Shown here piece by piece: positions 45,196 through 56,969 of a stretch of DNA of 64,000 nt (within the stretch, counting starts at the first letter, position 1; the number at the start of each line of letters is the position of its first letter). The position numbers and the translations under genes are program-made. The stretch is from assembly GCA_035771175.1 (NCBI GenBank), contig CM069599.1:37201707-37265706 (forward strand), read 5' to 3'. The notes below the pieces were generated by a model, which made no database searches, was not told the DNA's origin, and worked only from the letters and a program-made list of their open reading frames with translations. Source of the stretch: Paratinospora sagittata (taxonomy: Eukaryota; Streptophyta; Magnoliopsida; Ranunculales; Menispermaceae).

Positions 45196-48100
45196 TCACA
45201 AGTCTTTTTTATTAATACATCTAACTATTCTTAATGCTACATAATCAATTCCTTTCCAATACTTACACCACCATTCTTCCTTCCTTAGAGCCAAAACCAA
45301 GAAAAGCCCATAAAGTCCAACTCCATATCCTAAAACAATCACTCCATAAAACAACCATTTCTCTCTTGCATCCTCGTCGTCTTCCTCAATCCTTCTTGTA
45401 TCATCAGTACTACTACTTGAACCATCATTCTCACAGTACTTCTTTACAAATGATGAGAGGCCACATAACTGAGTATTACCAACATAAGCAGAACCATCCC
45501 AGCTCAATGTCTCAAAATGATCTCCTATAGGAATGCTACCACTCAAATTATTATAGGAAAGGTTCAAAACTTGAAGCGAATCGATCAGCGTCAAACTCTC
45601 TGGAATTGTTCCAACCAAGTTGTTGAAACTTAGATCCAAAGATTCCAATTTAGTCATGTTTCCAACACTTCTAGGAATCACACCAGAGAGATGATTGTGA
45701 GATAGATTCAACATGTATAGACCCTTTAACATACCGATTTCGCTTGGGATGTTCCCTGATAGAACATTACATGACAAATCAATGCCACTGTGGTAGTTGT
45801 ACACTGGATCAAGCTCTTGCATACTCCCTTTGGTGACTATTTGCAATTGCACTCCTGCATACATCAGTGAGATCTCATAACCAAGCAAGATTCTCTGATT
45901 TGGTCGGCTCTTTAGCATCTTCAAATTGCCTATGGTATCGGGTATTAGACCGGAGAGTTTGTTAATTGACAAGTCTAGAAATTGAAGTTCTTGTAAGTCT
46001 GTGATCTCTTTTGGGATTGAGTTGCTAAATGAGTTCGACCGTAGCACCAGTAACTGAAGGTTTTTTTGGCCACCAATGGAAGTAGGAATGCTTCCTTCAA
46101 AATTGTTGTTGCCCAAGTTCAAAACCTGTAATTCCTCGAGGTATTGGATAAAGTTGGGAAAATGACCTTGCAAATTGTTATGATTCAACTGGAGGGCTTT
46201 GAGTTTTTTTGCTCCTTCGAGTTGACTTGGGACTGTACCCGAAAGACGGTTTGCTTCAAGATTTAGGGAAATGAGAGAAGTGCAGTTTCCTAGACTAGGA
46301 GGAATTGTGCCATTAAGTTGGTTATCTGAGAGATCAAGGTTCATCATAGGAAAGCCTAGTGAACAGATTGAGGTTGGAATTGAACCTGAAAGTTCATTTC
46401 TAGATAAAGAAACATATCTTGCTTTTGAGAGTCTTTGACCAAAAAGCATAGTCACTCCACCGGAGAATTTATTTCCTGATAGAACAAGAACTTCGACATT
46501 TTCTGGTGGAAGAGGAAGAGGGCCTTCAAAATTGTTGCTTGCTAAATTTATAGTTGGGATTGGAAATTGAATATTGAGATGAAGAGCTTGTGGTAGAGTT
46601 CCATAGAGTTTGTTGCTAGAGAGATCCAAGAAAGAGAGATTTGGGAGCTGGAAGAGACAAGAAGGAATAGTCCCAGTTAGGTTGTTAGAAGCCAAATCTA
46701 AGAAGGTAAGCTTGGTTAAATTACAAATGAAAGATGGGATGTATCCAGTTAAATAGCAAGAACGCAGTCCTAGCATCTCTGGTTGAAACTTAGGAGGAAA
46801 TGGGTATTGAAATTCTTCTACTCTAACTCGATTATTGCCAAGACTGATCGATTTTGGATAGGATTTTCGGAAAAAAGAGACCAATGAAACAGTGCCCTCC
46901 AAGGAGTTTTCACCTACATAAAATGTTCCAAGATTTGGGAGGTTTCCAATGCAATCGGGTATATTTCCACTGAAGTTGTTGCCTCCTAAATGAATGAATT
47001 GAAGAGATGAGACTTTGCAAATTGATTCCGGGATTGATCCTCCTAAATTATTTTGGACCAATGACAAATGTTGAAGATTTTTCATATTGCTGATTGTGGA
47101 AGGAAGGTAACCTGATATGTTATTGAAATTAAGGTCCAGATATTGTAAGTTGGAAAGGTTAGAAATTGAGGTAGGTAGAGGTCCTTGAATTGAACAACTT
47201 GATCCAACGAGATTGACTAGCGTTGAGACATTAGAAATTGACGAAGGAATTGATCCTATAACATTGGTCGAGTCGATGACTAGAGTTCGAAGTTCCGGCC
47301 ATGGTTGAACAAACATCCAAGTCAAATCCACAGTGAGATCAGGATTACCTCCTACAAGAAATTCTTGTAGTTGAGGAAGGTAAACAATTGAGCCATGTAA
47401 CAAAGAATTTCTAAGATCAAGTCTCAAAAGCGAAGTAAAATTAGCTAGTTGATCTGGTATCAGGGAATTGAGGAGATTCGAACCCATAGAAAGATACGAA
47501 AGGCGCGAGAGATTGTGAAATTCACCGATTGGCATTGGACCAAAAATTCCACAATCGGAGAGATGAAGTTCCATAAGATTAGACATGAGTGATATTGGCT
47601 CTGCCCAATTGGCTTCTGAGGACGCCATCGATAGATCAATACCATTCATCACAAGCACATTAAGACTAACCAAGCCTCTCAACCAACTTAAGCTTTTTGA
47701 AGAAATACGACTAGTTGAGTGGTAAGAACTTGAGTAATTGTTGTAACCTTTGGAGGAAGACAAATTAACAGCAAAAGAGGAGAAATCGAGTATTGGGTGT
47801 GAGCAAGAGATGTCAAGGTAAAGCAAGGTAGATAAGTTGGCAAATTGTGTTGAAATGGAACCTGAAAACATAGAATTTGAGAGGCTAAGATACCTTAAAT
47901 TGCTGAGATTAGAGACCTGTAGTGGAATCTGTGAGAATTGGAAATTGTTGAAGCTGAGATCAAGATGTTTGAGATGAGTAAGAGTGAAGAGAGAAGGAGA
48001 GATTGTGCCATTTAGTGCAGTTGATTTGGAGGAGGTGACGAGAAGTTGTGAGTTGACGCTGCGCGTTAGAACATCAGGCTTTGGATTTCTAAGGTTTAGT

Positions 48101-48306
48101 TTGATGACATGAAAGGAGGTTGATGAGCATTGAATTCCATGCCAATTGCAGCAGTTTCGGCCTTGCCATGATGATAAGCGACCGGAAGGATCAGTAAGGA
48201 AGGATTTGAAGCTCAAGAGAGCAATTCTTTCATGTTCACGGCAGCCATGCAAAGTGGGCAATTGGAGAATGAGCAAGAGAAGAACAAAATTTGCAAGTAA
48301 GTCCAT
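45196..48306 (-). CDS. Leucine-rich-repeat receptor-like protein (RLP), intact, intronless
   Basis: A single 1036-aa frame. Residues 1-21 form a signal peptide (MDLLANFVLLLLILQLPTLHG). The LRRNT cap follows (EHERIALLSFKSFLTDPSGR; NCCNWHGIQC), then more than 25 extracellular plant-type LRRs (LxxLxxLDLSxNNxxGxIP). A non-LRR island (KSRPNQRILLGYE...VYNYHSGIDLS) precedes the last LRRs. Next come an acidic juxtamembrane stretch (RRIEEDDEDAREK), one transmembrane helix with GYGVGLYG (GxxxG), and a short basic tail without a kinase. This is the layout of Cf/EIX/RLP immune or developmental receptors, which signal through SOBIR1-type kinases; ligand and role are unknown. The start matches the signal peptide. 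The paralog at 50278 lies head to head. Confidence 0.95.
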   Translation of the reverse strand: MDLLANFVLLLLILQLPTLHGCREHERIALLSFKSFLTDPSGRLSSWQGRNCCNWHGIQCSSTSFHVIKLNLRNPKPDVLTRSVNSQLLVTSSKSTALNGTISPSLFTLTHLKHLDLSFNNFQFSQIPLQVSNLSNLRYLSLSNSMFSGSISTQFANLSTLLYLDISCSHPILDFSSFAVNLSSSKGYNNYSSSYHSTSRISSKSLSWLRGLVSLNVLVMNGIDLSMASSEANWAEPISLMSNLMELHLSDCGIFGPMPIGEFHNLSRLSYLSMGSNLLNSLIPDQLANFTSLLRLDLRNSLLHGSIVYLPQLQEFLVGGNPDLTVDLTWMFVQPWPELRTLVIDSTNVIGSIPSSISNVSTLVNLVGSSCSIQGPLPTSISNLSNLQYLDLNFNNISGYLPSTISNMKNLQHLSLVQNNLGGSIPESICKVSSLQFIHLGGNNFSGNIPDCIGNLPNLGTFYVGENSLEGTVSLVSFFRKSYPKSISLGNNRVRVEEFQYPFPPKFQPEMLGLRSCYLTGYIPSFICNLTKLTFLDLASNNLTGTIPSCLFQLPNLSFLDLSSNKLYGTLPQALHLNIQFPIPTINLASNNFEGPLPLPPENVEVLVLSGNKFSGGVTMLFGQRLSKARYVSLSRNELSGSIPTSICSLGFPMMNLDLSDNQLNGTIPPSLGNCTSLISLNLEANRLSGTVPSQLEGAKKLKALQLNHNNLQGHFPNFIQYLEELQVLNLGNNNFEGSIPTSIGGQKNLQLLVLRSNSFSNSIPKEITDLQELQFLDLSINKLSGLIPDTIGNLKMLKSRPNQRILLGYEISLMYAGVQLQIVTKGSMQELDPVYNYHSGIDLSCNVLSGNIPSEIGMLKGLYMLNLSHNHLSGVIPRSVGNMTKLESLDLSFNNLVGTIPESLTLIDSLQVLNLSYNNLSGSIPIGDHFETLSWDGSAYVGNTQLCGLSSFVKKYCENDGSSSSTDDTRRIEEDDEDAREKWLFYGVIVLGYGVGLYGLFLVLALRKEEWWCKYWKGIDYVALRIVRCINKKDL

Positions 48307-50277
48307 GGCTCTGAAATTAATTGCTTCTTCTACAACAGAAATAGTTATTTTGCTTCAGAGCTTTCATTGTTATATATTGACGCTCTAATCCTATATATTG
48401 ACCACTTCAAAGGGGACGTTAGGTGACAGCAGCCTACATGTTTGTAAAGAGTAACATAACCTAAATGTTTTTTTAGTGGCATTGTAAAAGAGCACATCAG
48501 AGATTCATTTTCATATCACTTTGTAAATTAATAAATTTATTTCGGCTTAGAATGAGTAATGGACAAGTTTTGTATCATTTTCCCTGACAAATCACTACTT
48601 ATATGTAAATATATTTTGAATGGTGACACAAGGTCAGAGGATGCTGATATTGCGGACAGAGAAAGCCAGGACCCCTCAGTAGGGCCAAAAAGACAAACAC
48701 AACGGCGAAGGACATAAGCTTGTTTATACCTAGAACTTACTAATTTTCCAATGTTAAAGCTAGTCTCTCTGTTTTCCCCATATCATTAAATGGAATAAAT
48801 ATATCATAAAATGCACATATAAGATGGTTTAGATTAAAAACCTCCAATGTGAAATCTACTTTGTTAATAGTCCATGTATAACCATTTTTTCCAATGAATT
48901 AAACTGGTCAACGTTGGGGAAAAATGGAAATGATAGAGGATTGAGATTCCTTCTCATTGACAAAATATTTCTCATTTCTAAGAGAGATCTCATTGCAGAT
49001 AACCTATTTTAATAATACATGAGTTAACTTAACATAATATAAATTGAGCACCAAACCTAAGCAGCAGTGTAAAGTATAATATAATAAAACTCTATCATAA
49101 ACAAAGTCAAAGAAATATATACTATTATATTATGGGTCTTCTTCCTAAGATTTATGACATTCAAAGATGAAATATATAAGCTTTCTTGAAGAGGCTGGGC
49201 TGCTTCCTTTTCGGCGCCCGCCCTTGATTTAGATGTTGGGAAAAGGCAATCCCCAGAAAAGTCAGTATAGTTTGGCTCCCAGCTCCATCTTGGCTGGCAT
49301 CCAGCAAATGGAGGAGCAAACTCCAGCCTGAAGAAGGATCAACAACGCCTTAAAGGCTACATTAGGTGGAAGTATATACACACACACGTATGTATGTATA
49401 TATATATCTTTCAAGTGATCATGGATAGGAAGGGCTATGTCTGAAGAGAGCACAGAGGCTGAGCCCCATAGAAATTTTCCCACTTTTATAAAAAAACATA
49501 TATTGGGCTGAGACAACAAGTAAACTCTCTATTTCCAAAGTACATATTGTCCACAATGATATGAATCATTTTAGAAAACATACAAACATACAAGGCTCAG
49601 AGAACAAGTAGGCCCCGTAAAGGCTATAGAGATAAGGTGGGTGCATAAACGTCATGTGAAATAGGTAGAGGTTAGGGACAAAAGCTCACAACTAAGGGCG
49701 CGTAGGGCCCAACAAGAAGGGTCATAGGCTCACAATAAGACCATGAAGAAGTAACAACCATAGTTGCCCCTATTTATTTTATTAGCAAGGGGACTTTAAC
49801 CCTTCCCACTTGTGAATCACAACTTGATCTCACCACCCTTCTAAAACTACATTAGTACATGAATACATGGAAATGCTCCCCAACCCCAATTTTTCTTTTT
49901 CTCTGTAGACTCACTGCTCTGATTTAGAGTAAACAAAGTTGTTACACATAACTAAATTTATTAATTTATATGCTTTGTCAATGAAAATGATACATAACTT
50001 TTCCCATACTCAAAACTAAATTTATTAATTTACAAAGTTATATGAATGAAAATGAATTATTTTTTATACATATATGGCCACCTGTTACATTAGTCTCTGT
50101 TTGGACCTATTTACTTTTCCTCAAATTGAACCTTCTGCTGAACTTTCTACTCTGACTAATGGCATTTCCATGCATTATATATGGAAAGCCTTCTTTCTAA
50201 AGTTCACCTAAAATAAGAAAATTATGGACTCCTCTGAAGTGGTCAATGTATAGGATTTAGAACCTCAACACATAACA
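48307..50277. other. Spacer between the divergent RLP gene and RLP pseudogene
   Basis: About 2 kb that should contain both promoters. Homology between the copies extends upstream of the coding parts: the intact gene has GGTCAATATATAGGATTAGA about 110 bp upstream, against GGTCAATGTATAGGATTTAG before the pseudogene, so the TATA-like core is altered in the latter. A GC-richer unexplained block lies at 49190-49345. There is a small CA/TA microsatellite at 49375-49410. No gene was recognised. Confidence 0.5.
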
Positions 50278-53200
50278 ATGAAATCCTGCAACCTCACTTT
50301 TAATTTTTACCTAAGGGAAGAAGCAATAAATTTCAGAGTCATAGACTTGCTTGCAATTCTTGTTTCTCTCTTACTCATTCTGCAATTGCTCGCTTTGCAT
50401 GGCTGCCATGAGCATGAAAGAATTGCTCTCTTGAGCATCAAGGCCTTTCTCACAGACCCTTTGGGCCGCTTATCGTCGTGGCAAGGCCAAAACTGCTGCA
50501 ATTGGCATGGAATTCAATGCTCTTCAAGCTCCTTTCATATCATCAAACTTGACCTTAGAAATCCAAAACCTGATGCTCTAATGCGTGGCCTCAACTCAGA
50601 ACGTGTTATCACCTCCACCAAATCAACTGCCATAAATGGCACAATTTCACCTCTTTTCACTCTTACTTACCTCAAGCACCTTGATCTCAGCTTCAACAAT
50701 TTCCACTTCTCACAGATTCCACAACAGTTTTCTAATCTCAGTAATCTAAGGTTTCTTAGCCTCTCAAATTCTATGTTTTCAGGTCCCATCTCAACACAAT
50801 TTTCCAACTTATCTTCCTTGCTTTACCTTAACATCTCTTGCTCACAGTCAATACTCGATTTCTTCTCTCTTGATTATAATTTTTCTTCCTCCTAAGGCTC
50901 CAACAAATACACCCGTTCGTACTACTCGACTAGTCGTATTTCTTCAAAAAGCTTAAGTTGGTTTTTCAATGAATGGTATCGATCTATCAACGGTATGTTT
51001 TCGGAGATCAATTGGGCAGAGCCAATATCACTCATGTCTAATCTTATGGAACTTCATCTCTCTGATTGTGGAATTTTCGGTCCAATACCAATCGATGAAT
51101 TTCACAATCTCACGCACCTTTTGTATCTTTCAATGGATTCGAATCTCCTCAATTCCCTGATACCGAATCAACTAGCTAATTTTACTTCACTTTTGGAACT
51201 TGATCTTAGAAATTCTTTGTTACATGGCTCAATTGTTTACCTTCCTCAACTACAAGAAATTCTTGTAGGAGGTAATCCTGATATCACAGTGGATTTGGCT
51301 TGGATGTTTGGTCTACCATGGCCACACCTTCAAACTCTTATCATCTACTCAACCAATGTTATAGGATCAATTCCTTCATCAATTTCTAATGCCTCACACC
51401 TTGTTAATCTTGTCGGATGATCTCTACCTGTTTCTATGTCTAATCTTTCTAACTTACAATATCTAGACCTCAATTTCAACAGCATATCGGGCTATCTTCC
51501 TTCGACAATCTCCAATATGAAAAGTCTTCAAAATCTGTTGTTGTTCCAGAATAATTTAGGAGGAACGATTCCGGAATCAATTTGCCAAGTCTCATCTCTT
51601 CATCAGCTCATTCATTTGGGAAGCAACAACTTCAGTGGAAAAATACCTGATTGCATTGGTAATCGTCCAAATCATGGAACATTTTTTGGGCACTTTTTCA
51701 TTGGTCTCTTTGTTCCGAAAATACTACCCAAGATTGATTGGTCTTGGCAGTAATCAGGTTGTAGTAGAAGCATTTCAATACCCATTTCCTCCTAAGTTTC
51801 AACCAGAGATGCTAGAACTGTAATCTTGCAGTTTAACTGGATACATCCAGTCTTTCATTTGTAGTTTAACTCAGCTTAGTTTTCTAGATTTGGCTGCTAA
51901 CAACCTAACTGGGACTATCCCTTCTTGTCTCTTCCAGCTCCCAAATCTCTCTTACTTGGATCTCTCTCCCAACAGACTCCATGGGACTCTTCACAGTCTC
52001 TTCATCTCAATACACTTTCCCAACCCGACTATAAATTTAGCAAGCAACAATTTTGAAGGTCCTCTTCTTCTTCCACCAGAGAATGTTGAAGTTTTTGTTC
52101 TATCAGAAAATATGTTCACAGGTGGTATCACTAGCAATTTTGGCCAAAGACTCTCAAGGCAAGATATTAGAAATGAACTTTCAGGTCCAATTCCAACCTC
52201 AATCTGTTCACTAGGCTTTCCTATGATGAACCTTGATCTCTCAGATAACCAACTTAATGGCACAATTCCTTCTAGTCTAGGAAACTGCACTTCTCTCATT
52301 TCCCTAAATCTTGAAGCAAACCGTCTTTCGGGTACAGTCCCAAGTCAACTCGAAGGAGCAAAAAAACTCAAAGCCCTCCAGTTGAATCATAACAATTTGC
52401 AAGGTCATTTTCCCAACTTTATCCAATACCTCAAGGAATTACAGGTTTTGAACTGGGGCAACAACAATTTTGAAGGAAGCATTCCTACTTCCATTGGTGG
52501 CCAAAAAAACCTTCTGTTACTGGTGCTACGGTCGAACTCATTTAGCAACTCAATCCCAAAAGAGATCACAGAGTTACAAGAACTTCAATTTCTAGACTTG
52601 TCAATTAACAAACTCTCCGGTCTAATACCCGATACCATAGGCAATTTGAAGATGCTAAAGAGCCGACCAAATCAGAGAATCTTGCTTGGTTATGAGACTT
52701 CACTGATGTATGCAGGAGTGCAATTGCAAATAGTCACCAAAGGGAGTATGCAAGAGCTTGATCCAGTGTACAACTACCACAGTGGCATTGATTTGTCGTG
52801 TAATGTTCTATCAGCGAACATCCCAAGCGAAATCGGTATGTTAAAGGGTCTATACATGTTGAATCTATCTCACAATCATCTCTCTGGTGTGATTCCTAGA
52901 AGTGTTGGAAACATGACTAAATTGGAATCTTTAGATCTAAGTTTCAACAACTTGGTCGGAACAATTCCAGAGAGTTTGACGCTGATCGATTTGCTTCAAG
53001 TTTTGAACCTTTCGTATAATAATTTGAGTGGTAGAATTCCTATAGGAGATCATTTTGAGACATTGAGTTGGGATGGTTCTGCTTATGTTGGTAATACTCA
53101 GTTATGTGGCCTCTCATCATTTGTAAAGAAGTACTGTGAGAATGATGGTTCAAGTAGTACTGATGATACAAGAAAGATTGAGGAAGACGACGAGGATGCA

Positions 53201-53352
53201 AGAGAGAAATGGTTGTTTTATGATATGGAGTTGGACTTTATGGGCTTTTCTTGGTTTTGGCTCTGAGGAAGGAAGAATGGTGGTGTAAGTATTAGAAAGG
53301 AATTGATTATGTAGCATTAAGAATAATTAGATGTGTTAAAAAAGACATTTGA
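50278..53352 (+). pseudogene. Broken RLP paralog, head-to-head with the intact copy
   Basis: This is colinear with the intact RLP but has several lesions. The ancestral start reads ATA at 50341-50343, in GAGTCATAGACTTGC where the intact gene has GAGCCATGGACTTAC. An in-frame TAA at 50893-50895 replaces AAA. A deletion and frameshift near 50960 remove LRGLVSLNV-type sequence. A TGA sits at 51418-51420 beside a small deletion. There is a frame change near 51680, a stop near 51822 and a deletion near 52160 (SLSRNELSG). A 16-nt deletion near 53223 removes part of the transmembrane helix, and a TAG replaces TGG in the tail. The frame at 51890-53266 still encodes clean LRRs. Upstream ATG 50278 adds residues absent from the intact protein. 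Transcripts could exist, but no full receptor can be made. Confidence 0.92.
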
Positions 53353-55623
53353 TCAATTCTTGTAGAAGGATCATTTGTAGAAATATGAAGATGGAAGGTA
53401 GTTTTTCTGTAGCTGTTTTAAGCTGCCCATGTTAATCCTAGACTAATGTGTAAGCTCAGCAATAGTGAAGGCTTGGAATACAGGTAATAAACTAGTACCA
53501 TTTTCAATGTTTTACCATAAATTGTAGCATTCTTTACTGTAGTGATAGGTTGTATTTCATGTTCATATATGCAAGATTGCCATTAGAACTGTTGTTACTA
53601 ATTAATGACTCTTGATTTAGTCTATGCATATAGTCATTCTAATCATGAAGATGCCTTCTTCTTCTTCTTCTTTCTTTCTTTTTTTTTTTCTTCGATTCGA
53701 GGCCTTCTAAAAAAGAAAACAAACCTCTCAATCCTCACATACTAAAAACTTAATGGTTGATGGGTCAGAGGAAGATTTTTGTGTAGGAAAGGAAAACTGG
53801 ACACCGTGTCATAGCATACTCTAGGGCATACGAAGGTCTAGATAGAGTGGCCTCAAAAGACTTATTAAGAGGCACAAGGGCCCAAATAGTGCACAAATTA
53901 GTTCATGGTTATTAGCTTGAATCACATTAATAATTTTATATTACGAAGTTTGCTTGAATTGTATTGTAATATTAACTTAACTCGATTAAGTTTTTTTTTT
54001 TTCCAACTATACAGGGTGACTACCGGTACAAAATTTTGTAGAACTTCGAATACAACCAAATCAATTCGAAGTTATCCCAAAGTTCAATCCAATCCAGTTC
54101 ATATACGCATGTAAATCTTAGCAAAATAAATTAATTAAATTTAAATATATGCAATTGAACCATTCACAACTGATACAGTAGAGATAATATAAATAAGAAA
54201 TTCACAACCTGTTGTAAACTAGGCTTTTTCAGATAGCTAGATGCGTGGCAGAATCGTGCATGGTGGGAATAAAATAGTAATCTTGTCTCCAGATCACCGA
54301 ACAATTTGCTACGCGGTTTCACTAGACAACCGACGCATCCACTGATTTAACAAATAATTAAGATGCTCTTAAGCGCGTGAATCTCCGTAACACTATTTTA
54401 TTTTCAAGAAAGAAATGAAGTAATGGGTTTTCAAACGCTGGAATTTATCAAACAAATAAACACACACACATATATAAATATATACTAGTCTTTAACTGAT
54501 ATTGAATTATTATTATTATTTTTATTTTCATTTCAATACATTTTATTTTAGAAGAAGTTCTCTAATTTAATAATTTACATAGAATTCTAAAATAGTTGAC
54601 TCATGTATAATTGTTTTCTGATTAAAATTTATTAAATTTAGAAAAGCTGATTTCTCAAGTCTTAAAACCTTTTTCCTCTTGAAATAAACATTTCTTTTAA
54701 TGATTTTAATATTATTAAACTGTATTATAGTTATATAACATTAGACTTGAATCCCATAAGGAAAAAAGTTGAAAAAAATAAAAAATTACAGATGTAATTA
54801 CTCAATAATGAATTATCATCTATTTTCATATATATATATTCATGCTTAAGGAAAGATTAAAATTAAGAATATGTAATTTTAATCAGTAGGAATTAATATA
54901 AATACAAATAGATTTTGAAGAACCTAATCTGATCTCAGTGCTTCTAGGAAGGTGCTTTGATACAGGGAATCTTATTGGGCAAATCATGGAATTGCATTAA
55001 TTATAGAGCTGTTACGAGCTAACACACTTCTCTTATTATAAAATTTATCTTTGATAATGGATGAACATGCAAGTGCACTTTTTATTTTATTTTATTTTTA
55101 TTTTTAATGTACTTATGTATTATTTTTCATAATTAGTTTTGTTAAAAACTATAAAATCAATTATATATCAAGATATTGTACTTAGGATCATGGAGACTTG
55201 TTGGCATACCTGATTAATTCAACCAAGGCAAATACTCCAATACAATTATTGTTTATTACTGTATAATTTTTGTTTTTTTATTGAAAAATCAAAATGAAAA
55301 AATATATTTTTTTATAACTTAATATAAATCTTATTGAAAAACTGTATTTTGTTTCTAAAATTAATTGGAGCTTTATATTGTCGATATATAGGTTGATTTT
55401 TTTAGCATATATACAAAATTACAAATACATATATGTAGTCCTAAATTTTGAAAACCATTTATTCCTAAAAAGTATATTCAACTAATACAACCTTGAAATA
55501 AAAAATAAAAAATAAATAAAAATAATCTCTCTCATCATCTCCGTAGTGGTTTCATTTCCACTTAAACAAAAGACACTGCAGTAATTCCACCCAAATCCAA
55601 GGGCATTAATGTCATCACACCCT
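53353..55623. other. AT-rich intergenic region
   Basis: About 2.3 kb with no supported gene. Homology to the 3' flank of the intact RLP continues to about 53450 (AGCTGCCCATGTTAATCCTA). A CTT/T-rich run occurs at 53655-53690. The rest is AT-rich with no clear structure. Confidence 0.5.
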
Positions 55624-55631
55624 TATATATA
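55624..55631 (+). promoter_or_regulatory. TATA box of the calmodulin-like gene
   Basis: TATATATA in the context CCCTTATATATAGCCC, 94 bp upstream of the ATG; the expected start site is near 55655. Confidence 0.65.
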
Positions 55632-55724
55632 GCCCACCAAGAAAACAACAGTTTCCAAACTCACTTCTCGACTCTCTACCACAACAGTTACAAACCACTG
55701 TGCTTAACATAACATATAGTAACC

Positions 55725-56327
55725 ATGATCGACGTAGTAGCCATCGGCTCTCGTTTCATCGGCGACGTGTTCCGGTCACTCCGGTCATCACGCACAATCT
55801 CTCCGGTCACCTCCGATCCAAAATCAGGCCACAAATCTCCTACCGGAGCTTCACCGGAAGCAATCGACGAGCTGGCGGCTCGAGCTCTCACCACGGTGTT
55901 TGGGATGGACGGAGAGGGAAGAATCAAGAAGGAGAAAGCGCGACGAGTGGTGCAGAATCTAGGACTGATCGGCGAAGGCGAAGACGGCGAGAACGTGGAT
56001 TTTGATCTTTCCGAGGAAGATCAAGAGGTGATGAGAGCGGAGGAGATCGTGAGAGGAATGGAGAAGGAAGGCGGAGAGAAGAGAGAGGAGCTGTTGAGAC
56101 AAGCTTTTACGGTGTTTGATGAGGATGGAGATGGGTTTATAGAGGCTGTGGAAGTGAAGAGAGTTTTGGAGTGTTTGGGGTTGGCGAATGGGTGGGAGAT
56201 GGAGGAGTTTAAGAAGATGGTTGAAGTTGTGGATTTGAATTTTGATGGGAAGGTTGATTTTGGTGAGTTTGAGCTTATGATGACGGTGGAGAAGAGATTG
56301 GAGGGGAAGGTATGGAGTAGGAGTTAA
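55725..56327 (+). CDS. Calmodulin-like EF-hand protein (CML45/46-like)
   Basis: An intronless 200-aa frame. The N-terminal third is Ser/Pro-rich (SRTISPVTSDPKSGHKSP). The middle has ELAARALTTVFGMDGEGRIK, a degenerate EF-hand-like segment, then an acidic stretch. Two canonical EF-hands lie in the C-terminal half: FDEDGDGFIEAVEVKRVL (D-x-D-x-D-G-x-I-x-x-x-E) and VDLNFDGKVDFGEFELMM (D-x-N-x-D-G-x-V-x-x-x-E). It is a calcium sensor presumed to bind and modulate targets; the layout resembles the CML45/46/47 group. A TATA box at 55624 supports this start. No catalytic domain is present. Confidence 0.93.
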   Translation: MIDVVAIGSRFIGDVFRSLRSSRTISPVTSDPKSGHKSPTGASPEAIDELAARALTTVFGMDGEGRIKKEKARRVVQNLGLIGEGEDGENVDFDLSEEDQEVMRAEEIVRGMEKEGGEKREELLRQAFTVFDEDGDGFIEAVEVKRVLECLGLANGWEMEEFKKMVEVVDLNFDGKVDFGEFELMMTVEKRLEGKVWSRS

Positions 56328-56969
56328 TGTATCGTAGTGTTGATGCATTTTTGTGGGTGTTGGTTTTTTCAATGGGAAATCATTGATTGAAATCAACATT
56401 CCTTGTTATTATTATTATTTTTGGATGATGATAAAAAAGAAATAAATGTTTATTATTTTAGTTATTCATACTCTATTTTCTACTTATATATTCATATTTT
56501 GATCACAATACATTAGGAGTGTCAACAACTTTAATTCAATTCGGTTTTGCACATGTTTGACTCTGATTACGGATTAAAAAGTTAAAAAACTATATTAACT
56601 CAAACAGAACTTACCAAGATTAATTATATTAACATTTTCTTGTTACATAATAATAAATATAGTTATGTAAGATTACATATTTTTGTTATATTACTGCAAA
56701 TAAATATTCTTTATGTTTGAAATGAATATTGTTATAGGTTAAAAGTCTAAACCTATTAATTCCTAACCAAATCCAACTCCGTTCAATTCGATTTGGTTGA
56801 GATGGTCAATTCGGTTTCGATTTGGGCACTAAACCGACTCAAACCAAACAAATGACATCCCCGGTGCATTATTTATAATTATTTTTTAGTACAACATATT
56901 TTACATCCCTAATTATAAATATGGCGGATACAACTAAAACCAATTTTAAAGTAAACATTGGAATATGTC
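56328..56969. other. Intergenic region with degenerate repeat DNA
   Basis: 3' flank of the calmodulin-like gene, with an ATT-rich run at 56406-56420 and a TTCGGTTT/TTCGATTTGG-rich segment at 56535-56850 resembling common decayed plant repeats. No gene was seen. Confidence 0.45.

Noticed and set aside
49179..49190. AGCTTTCTTGAA, resembling the core of miR396
   Set aside because: Only 12 bases match and I could not see a fold-back partner nearby.
55959..56399. 146-aa minus-strand frame antisense to the calmodulin-like gene
   Set aside because: It mirrors the GA-rich coding strand (Leu/His/Ser-rich product); the plus strand has clear EF-hands and a TATA box.
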